Origin: Aestuariibius sp. HNIBRBA575
GTDB lineage: Bacteria; Pseudomonadota; Alphaproteobacteria; Rhodobacterales; Rhodobacteraceae
Length of the DNA stretch: 64,000 bases
Direction: 5' to 3'
Assembly (NCBI RefSeq): GCF_040932005.1
Contig: NZ_CP162414.1
Coordinates: 2,321,501-2,385,500, forward strand
Below are positions 8,414-17,276 of this stretch, piece after piece. The position numbers and the translations under genes are program-made. The notes under the pieces were generated by a model that did no database searches, had not been told where the DNA came from, and saw only the letters and a list, made by a program, of their open reading frames with translations. Position 1 is the first letter of the stretch. Each line of letters starts with the position of its first letter.

Positions 8414-11206
8414 TTAATCCGCCTTGAAGCCAGCCAAGGCTGCTGCAAACGGATTATCCGGGTCGATCTTTTTCTCTTTGCGTGGTGGGCGGGATTCAAA
8501 CTTCTGGGCTTTGTTGCCACCTTTGTTTGGTCCACCTTTGCCGCGTTTTCCCCCCTTGGCAGCCTGCGGACGCTGGCCACCCTTCATGTCACGCGGTTTG
8601 CGATTGCTTGCTTGCCCTTCACGGCGCGGGGCGCGTTCCTGACGACGCTGACCACCCCAAGTGAAGGTGTAAAACACCTCCATTTCAGGGCCTTCAGCGG
8701 TCTCCGCCTTGGCAGCATCTTCTTTGATGATTTCTTTGGCCACTTCTTCTTCGACCTTGGATTCCACCTCTGCGGCGATGTCTTCGGCGGAAATCTCAGC
8801 AGGTTTTGCCGCGGCTTTGACCTTTTCACGCTCGCCTTTTTCGGCGTTATAGCCAAGGCCTGACATCAGGTTTGCAAATTGATCCAGCGTCATGCCGGTG
8901 ATCGACAGCATGTCGGCCGTACCTTCGAAACCAGCACGCGTGTTTTGATCGCGCAGCATATCCGCCAGGCGTTCCAGCATATCGATGCGAATGGCGCGAT
9001 CGCCTGCGCGACGATAGCCGGACATGGCAAACACCCCCGGTTCCGCATCCACGGATGGCACGGTCACCAAACCCGCTGGTGGGGCTTCGGGGAACTCTTG
9101 CAAACCCTTGTTAATGGACCACAAAACCAGACGCAGACGCGTCGGCGCGGGTTTCAGCAACAGCGGCATAAAGATGGTGAACTGGCCAAAGCGAACGCCG
9201 TGTTTGCGCAATTGCCCACGGGTTTCTTGATCCAGCGCTTTGACCTCATCGGCCACATCCTGACGTGGAATAATGCCAAAATTTTCTGACAGCCGGAACG
9301 CAAAGCCACGCGCTAAAGGCGCCAGCGCTTCGTCTTTGAGCATGTTGAACATCGGCTCATAGGCGGCGGCAATTTTACGATCGATGAAATGCTGCAAACG
9401 GCGCTGCACTTTGGTGGCCACGTCTTCGCCAGCTTCGTCATCGACAAAGGCTTCGACCAGCGGCTTCATCGGGTCGGCCCCGGCAACCAATTTCCCAACC
9501 GACTGGCTGCCCCACATCAGGCCACCCTGTTCGGTGAAATCAATTTCGGGATCTGGCGCGTTGTAAAACCGATCCGCCCGCAGGTGGAATTCCGGCGCCA
9601 AGGCTTGCAACGATGCGGTACGCAGCGTCTTTGCCTCATCGGAGCTGTCCGATTTATCCTGGCGGAACCGAAATCCTTCAAGACGGCCGACAAATTCGCC
9701 CTCAACCGTCACTTCACCTTTATCATTCACGTCAGCCACAAGGCTCTCCTTCTGTTTGAGCCGGCGAAGCAAGACAGATGTCCGCCGGTCCACAAATCTT
9801 TGGGTCAGCGCGCCATGCAGCGCATCTGACAAGCGGTCTTCTACCGCGCGGGTTGCGTCGCGCCAATGGAATTCGTCTGAAATCCACCCACGACGCTGCG
9901 CGACATATGTCCATGTGCGGATATATGCCAATCTTTTCGATAATGTGTCGATATCCCCATCGGTCCGGTCAAGTCGTTTGACGTGTTTGGCCAGCCAATC
10001 GTCCGGAATCCGCCCGTTTTCGACAAGGAAACCAAAGATTTCGGACAAAAGCCGAGCATGTTCATGGTGTGAAATGCCGCGAAAGTCCGGAATTCGGCAC
10101 ACATCCCACAGCAAACGAATCGCTGGGCCTTCTTTGGCGCGGGCCGTGATCAGGGGATCTTTGACCAGCGTTTTCAGCGCCATAAGATCATCTGAATCGC
10201 GCACGCGCGTCAGAAGCGGGTCATTTGTTTGCTGCTGTAAATCCGCCAACAACCGGTTGATCGACCCGAAATTCAGCCGGGAATTGCGCCATTGCAGTTT
10301 TTTGACCGGTTCAAATTGATGTTCGGTGATCGCATCCACAATTTCGTCGTCTAAAATCGGCGCTTCGCCCGTCACGCCAAAGGTGCCATCGTTTAGATAC
10401 CGCCCGGCCCGACCCGCAATCTGTCCCAATTCCTGCGGCGAAAGGACCCGCATCCGACGGCCATCAAATTTGGTCAGGCCTGAAAACGCCACATGGTCGA
10501 TATCAAGGTTCAGCCCCATTCCAATCGCATCAGTGGCCACCAGATAATCCACGTCACCATTTTGATAGAGTTCAACCTGCGCATTGCGTGTTCGCGGCGA
10601 AAGCGCGCCCATTACCACTGCCGCTCCGCCTTTTTGGCGGCGCAACAATTCAGCAATCGCATAGACATTTTCAACCGAAAACCCAACAATTGCCGCGCGT
10701 CCGGGCATGCGACTTATCTTTTTCGAACCTGTATAGGTTAATTTCGAAAAACGATCGCGATACATGAACTGTGCATGAGGCACCAATTGCGCAATCGCGC
10801 TGCGCATGGTTTCGGCCCCCATAAACAGGGTTTCCATCGACCCACGTGCATTCAGCAATCGATCCGTAAACACGTGCCCGCGATCGGCGTCGCCACAAAG
10901 CTGGATTTCATCAATCGCCAGAAATTCTGGGGCCAACCCCTGGGGCATGGCTTCGACGGTACTGACCCAATATTGGGCGCGGTCGGGAACAATACGTTCT
11001 TCGCCAGTGATCAGAGCGACCACATGCGCGCCGCGTTGCGCAACGATGCGATCATAGACTTCGCGTGCCAGCAAACGCAGCGGCAATCCAATGATTCCAG
11101 AACGATAGCTGAGCATTCGTTCAATGGCGTAATGGGTTTTACCCGTGTTTGTCGGGCCCAAAACGGCTGTGATTCGAGAAGAGTTCATGGACTGCCTCTG
11201 GGCCAA
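8414..11206 (-). CDS. Suv3-like DExH RNA helicase with basic C-terminal tail
   Basis: This is a 930-residue superfamily 2 helicase. Walker A GPTNTGKT is near residue 18, the DEIQ box near 97, and helicase C motifs include TDAIGMGLNLDI and QIAGRAGR at about 225-270. These features and the lack of long insertions match the mitochondrial Suv3 / alphaproteobacterial helicase family, which acts with 3' exonucleases on structured RNA. The last 130 residues are first acidic (about 790-840) and then extremely basic and Gly-rich (RRQERAPRREGQ, GGKRGKGGPNKGGNK), probably a flexible RNA-binding tail. The start may also be M7. It is the first gene of the operon with the S4 protein and fdxA. Confidence 0.88.
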   Translation of the reverse strand: MAQRQSMNSSRITAVLGPTNTGKTHYAIERMLSYRSGIIGLPLRLLAREVYDRIVAQRGAHVVALITGEERIVPDRAQYWVSTVEAMPQGLAPEFLAIDEIQLCGDADRGHVFTDRLLNARGSMETLFMGAETMRSAIAQLVPHAQFMYRDRFSKLTYTGSKKISRMPGRAAIVGFSVENVYAIAELLRRQKGGAAVVMGALSPRTRNAQVELYQNGDVDYLVATDAIGMGLNLDIDHVAFSGLTKFDGRRMRVLSPQELGQIAGRAGRYLNDGTFGVTGEAPILDDEIVDAITEHQFEPVKKLQWRNSRLNFGSINRLLADLQQQTNDPLLTRVRDSDDLMALKTLVKDPLITARAKEGPAIRLLWDVCRIPDFRGISHHEHARLLSEIFGFLVENGRIPDDWLAKHVKRLDRTDGDIDTLSKRLAYIRTWTYVAQRRGWISDEFHWRDATRAVEDRLSDALHGALTQRFVDRRTSVLLRRLKQKESLVADVNDKGEVTVEGEFVGRLEGFRFRQDKSDSSDEAKTLRTASLQALAPEFHLRADRFYNAPDPEIDFTEQGGLMWGSQSVGKLVAGADPMKPLVEAFVDDEAGEDVATKVQRRLQHFIDRKIAAAYEPMFNMLKDEALAPLARGFAFRLSENFGIIPRQDVADEVKALDQETRGQLRKHGVRFGQFTIFMPLLLKPAPTRLRLVLWSINKGLQEFPEAPPAGLVTVPSVDAEPGVFAMSGYRRAGDRAIRIDMLERLADMLRDQNTRAGFEGTADMLSITGMTLDQFANLMSGLGYNAEKGEREKVKAAAKPAEISAEDIAAEVESKVEEEVAKEIIKEDAAKAETAEGPEMEVFYTFTWGGQRRQERAPRREGQASNRKPRDMKGGQRPQAAKGGKRGKGGPNKGGNKAQKFESRPPRKEKKIDPDNPFAAALAGFKAD

Positions 11207-11217
11207 ATTTGATGCCT

Positions 11218-11772
11218 CTAAAGAGGTTCACCGCCCAATAGCAGATCCAGCCTGACAATTGACGAATCCACTTCTGGCAGATGCGGATGAATAGAATCAA
11301 TCTGACGATAGAGTTCAAGCGCCTCTTCTTGGCGACCAAATTCTTCGAGCATGACGGCAAACCCTGCCATGGCGTAAAAATGCCGTGGATTAAGCACCAA
11401 AGTCTGGCGAATATCATCCAGAGCTGGCCCATAATACCCTTGTAAATAATAGGCCGTGGCCCGTGCATTATAGGCGGCTGCAAATTGTGGCGCGTGGTCA
11501 ATGGCGGCGGTTAAATGCTCAACGGCTGCGGGTAAATTACCGTTGTCGATGGCCTCTTCGCCGCGTTGCAACAGCAAATCAACGGACGGAGACCCGCTTT
11601 TGGCCCAGTCGTTTATGATTCGCTCTTGAATGCGCGCCGCCTCCTCAGAATTGGCGGATTGCAGCGCTGCAAACATATCGTCCACACTTTCCCCATACAA
11701 AGGTAGGGAAAACCCGACTGACATCAGCCCTGCCGCAACGATACATTTGCCGGAATGTTTAATGGTCGCCAT
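11218..11772 (-). CDS. TPR-repeat periplasmic protein
   Basis: This 184-residue protein has an N-terminal signal sequence (CIVAAGLMSVGFSLPLYG, cleavage near residue 27). Tetratricopeptide repeats follow, readable as AVEHLTAAIDHAPQFAAAYNARATAYYLQGYYGPALDDI and the next unit ending in LNPRHFYAMAGFAVML. TPR domains mediate protein-protein contacts; the partner is unknown. It ends 11 bases before the helicase start and may share that transcript, although the two products should act in different compartments. Confidence 0.8.
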   Translation of the reverse strand: MATIKHSGKCIVAAGLMSVGFSLPLYGESVDDMFAALQSANSEEAARIQERIINDWAKSGSPSVDLLLQRGEEAIDNGNLPAAVEHLTAAIDHAPQFAAAYNARATAYYLQGYYGPALDDIRQTLVLNPRHFYAMAGFAVMLEEFGRQEEALELYRQIDSIHPHLPEVDSSIVRLDLLLGGEPL

Positions 11773-11850
11773 ATAACGGAGTGTAACGCATTGTGTGCCA
11801 GAGACCAGAGCATACGATTCAAAACCTCGAGAGCGTGAAAGGAAATACGC

Positions 11851-12141
11851 ATGAGCGACGTGATCACCAAGGCCGTTGAGGCCCTAAGCGACAAAATTGG
11901 CGGCGATAGCTTTGATGGAAGCGCGAAATTTGTGATCGACGGCGAAGGCGCGATCATGATTGACAGCGACGGTGTGCGCGCATCTGATGATGATGCGGAC
12001 GTGACCCTGACGGCGGATGCCGACACATTTCAATCAATCCTCGAAGGCGAACTGAACCCGACAGCCGCCTTTATGACCGGAAAGTTGACCGTAGATGGCG
12101 ACATGGGTCTGGCAATGAAACTTTCGGGCGTACTTGGGTAA
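11851..12141 (+). CDS. SCP2 sterol-binding domain protein
   Basis: The protein is 96 residues and consists of a single SCP2 domain. It has the family pattern of an amphipathic start (VEALSDKIGGDSFDGSAKFVI), an acidic central strand region and the FMTGKLTVDGDMGLAMKLSGVL ending. SCP2 folds form a hydrophobic pocket for lipids or acyl chains. It is followed after 3 bases by the alpha/beta hydrolase, so an operon and a lipid-handling role for the pair are likely. The ligand is not known. Confidence 0.85.
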   Translation: MSDVITKAVEALSDKIGGDSFDGSAKFVIDGEGAIMIDSDGVRASDDDADVTLTADADTFQSILEGELNPTAAFMTGKLTVDGDMGLAMKLSGVLG

Positions 12142-12144
12142 ACT

Positions 12145-13080
12145 ATGGAAACTGCACCTCTTTTTGATGATGTCGCTGACGGACCCAATGGGGGGGCAGC
12201 CCATTGGCTGACCACTGCTGATGGCCTGCGGATACGTGTGGGCCATTGGCATGTCGACAACGCCAAGGGAACGGTTCTGCTGTTTCCGGGGCGGACAGAA
12301 TATGTCGAAAAATACGGTCGCGCGGCCAAGGAATTGGCTGATCGCGGCTATGCCACCGTGTCGATTGACTGGCGTGGTCAAGGCATTGCTGCGCGGATGC
12401 ATAACAACCCCGCGCTTGGTCATGTGCAGCAGTTTACGGATTACCAGCATGATGTCGCCGCCGTTTTGGACCATGTACGTGCGTTGAACCTGCCGGAACC
12501 CCTGTTTCTACTGGCCCATTCCATGGGGGGTGCGATCGGTTTGCGCGCCGTCATGGAAGGTTTGCCCGTCAAAGCCGCGGCCTTTTCTGCGCCGATGTGG
12601 GGCATTGGCCTGTCCGCGTCACTGCGCCCTCTGGCATGGGCGGTTTCCAGCCTGTCCAAGCCACTTGGGTTTTCCAACGCGATTGCCCCGGGGCAAAGCG
12701 AACAAACCTATGTAATGCGCGCCCCATTTGATGCCAATTCTCTGACATCGGATCGTGAAATGTATGATTACATGCAATCGCAACTGGCCGCGCATCCTGA
12801 TCTCGCTCTTGGGGGGCCGACATTGAATTGGCTGAATGAATCCCTGATTGAAACCCGTGATCTGGCCGCCCGCCCTGCCCCGGATCTGCCTTGTATTACG
12901 TTCCTTGGCTCGGACGAGGACATCGTCGAAACCGGACGTATCCAATCCAGAATGCAAAACTGGAACAACGGCGAACTGGTGCTGATCGACAAAGGACGCC
13001 ATGAGGTAATGATGGAAACCCCATCAATCCGCAGTCAGGTTTTCGATCAAACAGCGGCACATTTCGACCGGTTTCACTGA
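12145..13080 (+). CDS. pldB: alpha/beta hydrolase, monoacylglycerol lipase / lysophospholipase type
   Basis: The 311-residue hydrolase has the nucleophile elbow AHSMGG near residue 125 (Ser). The likely acid is in the FLGSDEDIVET segment near 255, and the catalytic His is in KGRHEVMME near 285. An HGxx-like oxyanion region is replaced by LFPGRTEYVEKYGR, as in the PldB/YtpA 'serine aminopeptidase S33' group. It probably acts on lysophospholipids or monoacylglycerols in the cytoplasm or at the inner membrane. It sits in tandem with the SCP2 lipid-binding protein. The symbol is by family only. Confidence 0.75.
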   Translation: METAPLFDDVADGPNGGAAHWLTTADGLRIRVGHWHVDNAKGTVLLFPGRTEYVEKYGRAAKELADRGYATVSIDWRGQGIAARMHNNPALGHVQQFTDYQHDVAAVLDHVRALNLPEPLFLLAHSMGGAIGLRAVMEGLPVKAAAFSAPMWGIGLSASLRPLAWAVSSLSKPLGFSNAIAPGQSEQTYVMRAPFDANSLTSDREMYDYMQSQLAAHPDLALGGPTLNWLNESLIETRDLAARPAPDLPCITFLGSDEDIVETGRIQSRMQNWNNGELVLIDKGRHEVMMETPSIRSQVFDQTAAHFDRFH

Positions 13081-13081
13081 T

Positions 13082-13131
13082 CCCCATATGTGGTGGCTTT
13101 CCACGGGCTGACATCCCCCATATGTATGGGG
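13082..13131. repeat. repeated CCCCATATGT with palindrome upstream of pepF
   Basis: CCCCATATGT occurs at 13082-13091 and again at 13116-13125. The second copy is part of a palindrome CCCCATA-TG-TATGGGG (13116-13131). It lies in the 73-base gap before pepF and could be an operator or a weak hairpin; there is no T-run to make it a terminator. Confidence 0.4.
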
Positions 13132-13153
13132 AAAGACAGCCTGAGGAGCTCTT

Positions 13154-14968
13154 ATGACCAAGTCCCCCGTTTTCGACACCAACCTGTCTGGTGGCAAAGA
13201 TATTGGCGCGCTGCCCGAATGGGATCTGAGCGATTTGTACACAAGCCAGGACGCACCAGAAATGCAGCGCGATCTGGATTGGCTGGAAAAGGCCTGTGGT
13301 GAATTTGCCCATGATTACGAAGGCAAATTGGCCGACTTGGATGCCGCGCAACTGCTAGAAGCCGTGCAGCGATACGAAAAAATCGACATGATTGCCGGGC
13401 GGATCATGTCTTTTGCGGGTCTGCAATATTACCAAATGACGATGGATGCAGAGCGGGGCAAATTTATGTCCGACGCGCAGGATCGCATCACGGCCTTCAC
13501 CACACCGATGGTGTTTTACGGCCTGGAATTCAACCGCCTAGAAGACGAACATGTTGAAAACCTGCTGGCGGCAAATGCCGATTTGGCGCGCTACAAACCT
13601 GTTTTCGATCGCATGCGGGCGATGCGGCCCTATCAATTGTCCGATGAGTTGGAAAAGTTCCTGCATGATCAATCCGTTGTCGGATCATCGGCCTGGAACA
13701 AGTTGTTCGATGAAACCATCGCTGGTTTGGAATTCACCGTGGATGGCGAAGAGCTGAACATCGAAGGCACGCTGAACCTGTTGACCGATCAGGACCGCGA
13801 CAAACGCGAGGCGGCGACCCATGAACTGACCCGAGTGTTTCGCGACAACATCAAAACCTTTGCCCGTGTGCACAACACATTGACCAAAGAGAAAGAGATC
13901 GAAGATCGCTGGCGCGGCATGCCGACCCCGCAATTGGGTCGTCACTTGTCCAACCACGTTGAACCCGAAGTGGTCGACGCGCTGCGCAACGCCGTTGTCG
14001 CCGCCTATCCACGTCTGTCGCATCGCTATTATGCGTTGAAAGCCAAATGGTTAGGGCTGGATCGTATGCAGGTTTGGGATCGCAACGCCCCCCTTCCGAT
14101 GGAAAGCGATCGCTTGGTCAAATGGGACGAAGCCAAAGACACAGTGATGGACGCCTATGGCAGCTTTGATCCACGCATGTCCGACATCGCAGAGCCGTTT
14201 TTCACCAAAGGCTGGATCGATGCCGGTGTGAAACCCGGCAAAGCCCCCGGTGCCTTTGCCCATCCAACCGTCAGCGATGTGCACCCTTATGTGATGCTGA
14301 ACTATCTGGGAAAACCGCGTGATGTCATGACCTTGGCGCACGAGTTGGGCCATGGCGTACATCAGGTTCTGGCCGCCGATCAGGGCGAGTTGCTCAGCTC
14401 GACCCCCCTGACACTCGCCGAAACGGCGTCTGTGTTTGGCGAAATGCTGACCTTCCGCAAAATGCTGGACGGTGCCAAAGATAAGGCCGAACGCAAGATC
14501 ATGCTGGCTGGCAAAGTCGAGGACATGATCAACACCGTTGTGCGCCAAATCGCATTCTATGACTTTGAATGCAAATTGCACGAAGCGCGCGCCGGTGGCG
14601 AATTGACCCCGGACGACATCAACGCGTTGTGGATGTCCGTTCAAGCCGAAAGCTTGGGGCCGATCTTCGACTTCACCGACGGGTATGAAACCTTCTGGGC
14701 CTATATCCCGCACTTCGTGCATTCGCCGTTTTACGTCTATGCCTATGCCTTTGGTGACGGTCTGGTAAATGCGCTTTATGCGACCTATCAGGACAATCCC
14801 GACGGTTTCCAAGACAAATATTTTGATATGCTGCGTGCCGGTGGATCAAAACATCACAAAGAGCTGCTCGCGCCCTTTGGTCTGGATGCGTCGGACCCAT
14901 CGTTCTGGGACAAAGGTTTGACGATGATTTCCGACATGATCGATGAACTCGAAGCGATGGAAGCATAG
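13154..14968 (+). CDS. pepF: M3 family oligoendopeptidase F
   Basis: This is a 604-residue cytoplasmic zinc metallopeptidase of family M3. The zinc motif HELGH is in TLAHELGHGVHQVL near residue 395, with the third ligand glutamate in LAETASVFGEML about 25 residues later. The N-terminal helical domain and the FIPHFVHSPFYVYAYAFG-like segment near 520 (here YIPHFVHSPFYVYAYAFG) are typical of the PepF branch. Oligoendopeptidases of this type cut peptides of about 5-20 residues. A strong GAGGAG ribosome site precedes the ATG. It is closed by the 14982-15006 terminator. Confidence 0.95.
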   Translation: MTKSPVFDTNLSGGKDIGALPEWDLSDLYTSQDAPEMQRDLDWLEKACGEFAHDYEGKLADLDAAQLLEAVQRYEKIDMIAGRIMSFAGLQYYQMTMDAERGKFMSDAQDRITAFTTPMVFYGLEFNRLEDEHVENLLAANADLARYKPVFDRMRAMRPYQLSDELEKFLHDQSVVGSSAWNKLFDETIAGLEFTVDGEELNIEGTLNLLTDQDRDKREAATHELTRVFRDNIKTFARVHNTLTKEKEIEDRWRGMPTPQLGRHLSNHVEPEVVDALRNAVVAAYPRLSHRYYALKAKWLGLDRMQVWDRNAPLPMESDRLVKWDEAKDTVMDAYGSFDPRMSDIAEPFFTKGWIDAGVKPGKAPGAFAHPTVSDVHPYVMLNYLGKPRDVMTLAHELGHGVHQVLAADQGELLSSTPLTLAETASVFGEMLTFRKMLDGAKDKAERKIMLAGKVEDMINTVVRQIAFYDFECKLHEARAGGELTPDDINALWMSVQAESLGPIFDFTDGYETFWAYIPHFVHSPFYVYAYAFGDGLVNALYATYQDNPDGFQDKYFDMLRAGGSKHHKELLAPFGLDASDPSFWDKGLTMISDMIDELEAMEA

Positions 14969-14981
14969 CAGAAAAATTCGG

Positions 14982-15006
14982 GGGGGCGATCACCGCTTTC
15001 GCCCCC
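14982..15006 (+). terminator. Rho-independent terminator after pepF
   Basis: A perfect 8-bp stem GGGGGCGA/TCGCCCCC with a 9-base loop is followed by TATTT, 14 bases past the pepF stop. Confidence 0.8.
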
Positions 15007-15037
15007 TATTTCCACCCATGGATCAAAGGCATACTGC

Positions 15038-15613
15038 ATGAAACGCAGGTTTCACTATCTCTCACATTTCGATGTAGAAATTGATCCAGATCGCCCTGTC
15101 CCTCTGTGGCGGTTGAATGAAACAGGTCGCAGACGTGCCCAAGCCCTGACACAATCTGGGGTGTTTTCCGCAGTGGACCAAATCCTGTCCAGCGCTGAAA
15201 CCAAGGCTATCGAAACGGCTGCTATTTTGGCCGCGTCGATCAACTGCCCGATCACCATCCATCCCAAAATGCACGAAAACGATCGTTCCAGTACCGGTTT
15301 CCTGCCCGGCCCGGCATTCGAAGCCGCAGCGGACGCCTTCTTTGCGCACCCAAACACCAGTTTTAAAGGCTGGGAAACCGCATGTGACGCGCAAACCCGC
15401 ATCGTACAGCAAGTGACGGATGCAATTGACCAATTCCCCAAAGCGAAAACGATCTTGTTTGTTGGCCATGGCGCGGTTGGCACATTGCTTTATTGCCATC
15501 TAAGCCAGAACCAAATTGACCGCCGTTTCGACCAAACCAGCGGCGGGCATGTCCTGACATGGCATTCTGACGCTGCGCCCACATGTGGCTGGCAACGCGC
15601 CGAAAACATCTAA
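15038..15613 (+). CDS. histidine phosphatase family protein with altered RHG motif
   Basis: This 191-residue protein has the phosphoglycerate-mutase-like fold signatures. The second catalytic histidine lies in ILFVGHGAVGTLL near residue 148 and SSAETKAIETA near 50. At the N-terminus the usual RHG is replaced by SHF (HYLSHFDVEIDPDRPVPLWRLNETG), so the phosphorylated His is kept but its Arg and Gly neighbours are not. A subfamily with a PVPxWxLxxxG signature after this His exists in proteobacteria, so the change may be lineage-specific and not inactivating. The substrate is unknown. It stands alone between two terminator or gap regions. Confidence 0.8.
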   Translation: MKRRFHYLSHFDVEIDPDRPVPLWRLNETGRRRAQALTQSGVFSAVDQILSSAETKAIETAAILAASINCPITIHPKMHENDRSSTGFLPGPAFEAAADAFFAHPNTSFKGWETACDAQTRIVQQVTDAIDQFPKAKTILFVGHGAVGTLLYCHLSQNQIDRRFDQTSGGHVLTWHSDAAPTCGWQRAENI

Positions 15614-15691
15614 ACTGCGCCGCTCCGTAACGTCACCCTTTTTTAGTTCGGTCAGCTTGCCTAGCATCGCCGAATGAATGGGAGTTGCAGA

Positions 15692-16867
15692 ATGCAGGTT
15701 TTTGGAAAATGGTTGGGCCGTTTCATTGTTTTCATGGCGATTTTGGTTGCTGGCTTTTTGACATTTGCGCCCGGATTCGTCGAAAAATCGCGAAATCTCG
15801 TTGCGGATCATAGCCCTTATACGGTGTCGGTCACGGCGCAGGATTTGCACAATTCATTGGTCATCGGCGATTGGCACGCGGACCCCTTGTTGTGGAAACG
15901 CGATCTGACAGAACGGGGAACCCGCGGGCACGTGGACATCCCACGTCTAATCGAAGGCAACGTCGCCATTCAGGTGTTCACCGCCGTCACCAAGAGCCCC
16001 GCCGGTCAAAACTATCAAACAAATTCAGCTGATACGCGCGACAACATAACCTTGCTTGCGATCGGTCAAATGTGGCCCCCCCGCACCTGGAGCAGTCTTG
16101 CAGAACGTGCGCTGTATCAGGCTGAAAAGCTTCATAATTTTGCCGCGCGTTCGAATGGACAGCTGCGTGTGATCACAACCCGGTCCGAGCTGGATCAATT
16201 GCTGATAGACCGCGACGCTGGTCAAAAAATTGTCGGTGGCATTCTTGGAATTGAGGGCGCACATCCCCTCGAAGGGGACATCGCAAATCTAGACCGGCTT
16301 GAGGCGTCGGGGTATCGGCTTATTGGGCTTCAGCACTTTTTTGACAATGATGTTGGTGGGTCGTTGCACGGCATCGGCAATCAAGGCCTGACCGATTTTG
16401 GCCGCGAAGTCGTTGCACAAATTGTGGAGCGAAATATGATCCTGGATCTTGCGCATTCCAGCCCCCAAGTCGTGCGCGATGTGCTTGAAATCACGGACAT
16501 TCCGTTGATTGTCAGCCATACGGGCCTGCATTCAGCCTGTCGTGTTCATCGCAATTTTCCAGATGATTTGATGCAAGGTATCGTCGCAACGGGCGGCGTC
16601 ATCGGCATAGGGTATTGGGCCAATGTCACATGCGATGACAGTCCAGATGGCATCGCACACGTCATCAAATCCGCGATTGACGTGTTAGGTGAGGACCACA
16701 TTTCACTTGGATCGGATTTCGACGGATCGGTTCCAACCGCAATGGATACATCCGAACTCAGTGCCCTGACGGATTCATTGCTGCGCGCAGGTCTAAGCGA
16801 AGCGCAAATCCGCAAAGTCATGGGGGAAAACATGTTGCGCGTGCTGCGCGCCCGACTGGCGCCATAA
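15692..16867 (+). CDS. membrane-anchored M19 dipeptidase
   Basis: The protein has 391 residues with one N-terminal transmembrane segment (about 8-30), so the catalytic domain should face the periplasm. The renal-dipeptidase family metal site is seen as GDWHAD near residue 62 in place of the usual DGHxD. Further elements are EGAHPLEG near 190, LDLAHSS near 258, VSHTGLHSACRVHRNF near 280 and LGSDFDG near 345. M19 enzymes hydrolyse dipeptides, often with D-amino acids at P1'. I chose ATG 15692 because GGGAG lies 9 bases before it; ATG 15674 in frame lacks this. Confidence 0.85.
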   Translation: MQVFGKWLGRFIVFMAILVAGFLTFAPGFVEKSRNLVADHSPYTVSVTAQDLHNSLVIGDWHADPLLWKRDLTERGTRGHVDIPRLIEGNVAIQVFTAVTKSPAGQNYQTNSADTRDNITLLAIGQMWPPRTWSSLAERALYQAEKLHNFAARSNGQLRVITTRSELDQLLIDRDAGQKIVGGILGIEGAHPLEGDIANLDRLEASGYRLIGLQHFFDNDVGGSLHGIGNQGLTDFGREVVAQIVERNMILDLAHSSPQVVRDVLEITDIPLIVSHTGLHSACRVHRNFPDDLMQGIVATGGVIGIGYWANVTCDDSPDGIAHVIKSAIDVLGEDHISLGSDFDGSVPTAMDTSELSALTDSLLRAGLSEAQIRKVMGENMLRVLRARLAP

Positions 16868-16871
16868 AAAA

Positions 16872-16893
16872 GGGCCATCAAAATTGATGACCC
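16872..16893 (-). terminator. Rho-independent terminator of the DUF4389 gene
   Basis: On the minus strand a 9-bp stem GGGTCATCA/TGATGGCCC (one G-T pair) with a 4-base loop is followed by TTTTTT. It lies 38 bases past the DUF4389 stop and directly after the convergent dipeptidase stop. Confidence 0.85.
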
Positions 16894-16931
16894 AGCGTTC
16901 TGGTGGCAACACAGTCAACTCAACGGGGGAA

Positions 16932-17249
16932 TTAGTCCAGTTCCGTCCATGGCCAAGGTTTCACATCGGATGCAGCGGTTAAATAACGTGCGGCTTTGGC
17001 GACCCAAATACCGATATCCGTCCCCAAATCAGCCACACGTTCATTAGGCTGTTTGTTGTTCACCAGCAGGATAACCACCTGTAGCAACGCCAAAACCCCG
17101 ATCGCGGATTGGGCGAACCCCATCATGATCCAAATCACGATCATATGCAGAACCCGTCCAAAAACGTTTTCTTCAATCTCACGTGGACCGTCCGTATTGC
17201 GGCTCGGATTTTCGGGCATCACATCATCAAATTCGTTTGGATCAGCCAT
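16932..17249 (-). CDS. DUF4389 membrane protein
   Basis: The protein has 105 residues with an acidic N-terminus (about 1-30), one or two adjacent transmembrane helices (about 33-65, MIVIWIMMGFAQSAIGVLALLQVVILLV) and a soluble C-terminus with the DUF4389 pattern NERVADLGTDIGIWVAKAARYL. Function is unknown. It lies 27 bases downstream of the Gfo/Idh/MocA gene and shares its terminator, so the two probably form a transcript. Confidence 0.85.
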   Translation of the reverse strand: MADPNEFDDVMPENPSRNTDGPREIEENVFGRVLHMIVIWIMMGFAQSAIGVLALLQVVILLVNNKQPNERVADLGTDIGIWVAKAARYLTAASDVKPWPWTELD

Positions 17250-17276
17250 GGGTGATTCCTTTCATTTGTCCTTACT

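Noticed and set aside
14051..14812. 253-codon open frame opposite pepF, minus strand
   Set aside because: It covers the zinc site region of a well-conserved gene on the other strand and encodes no recognisable domain.
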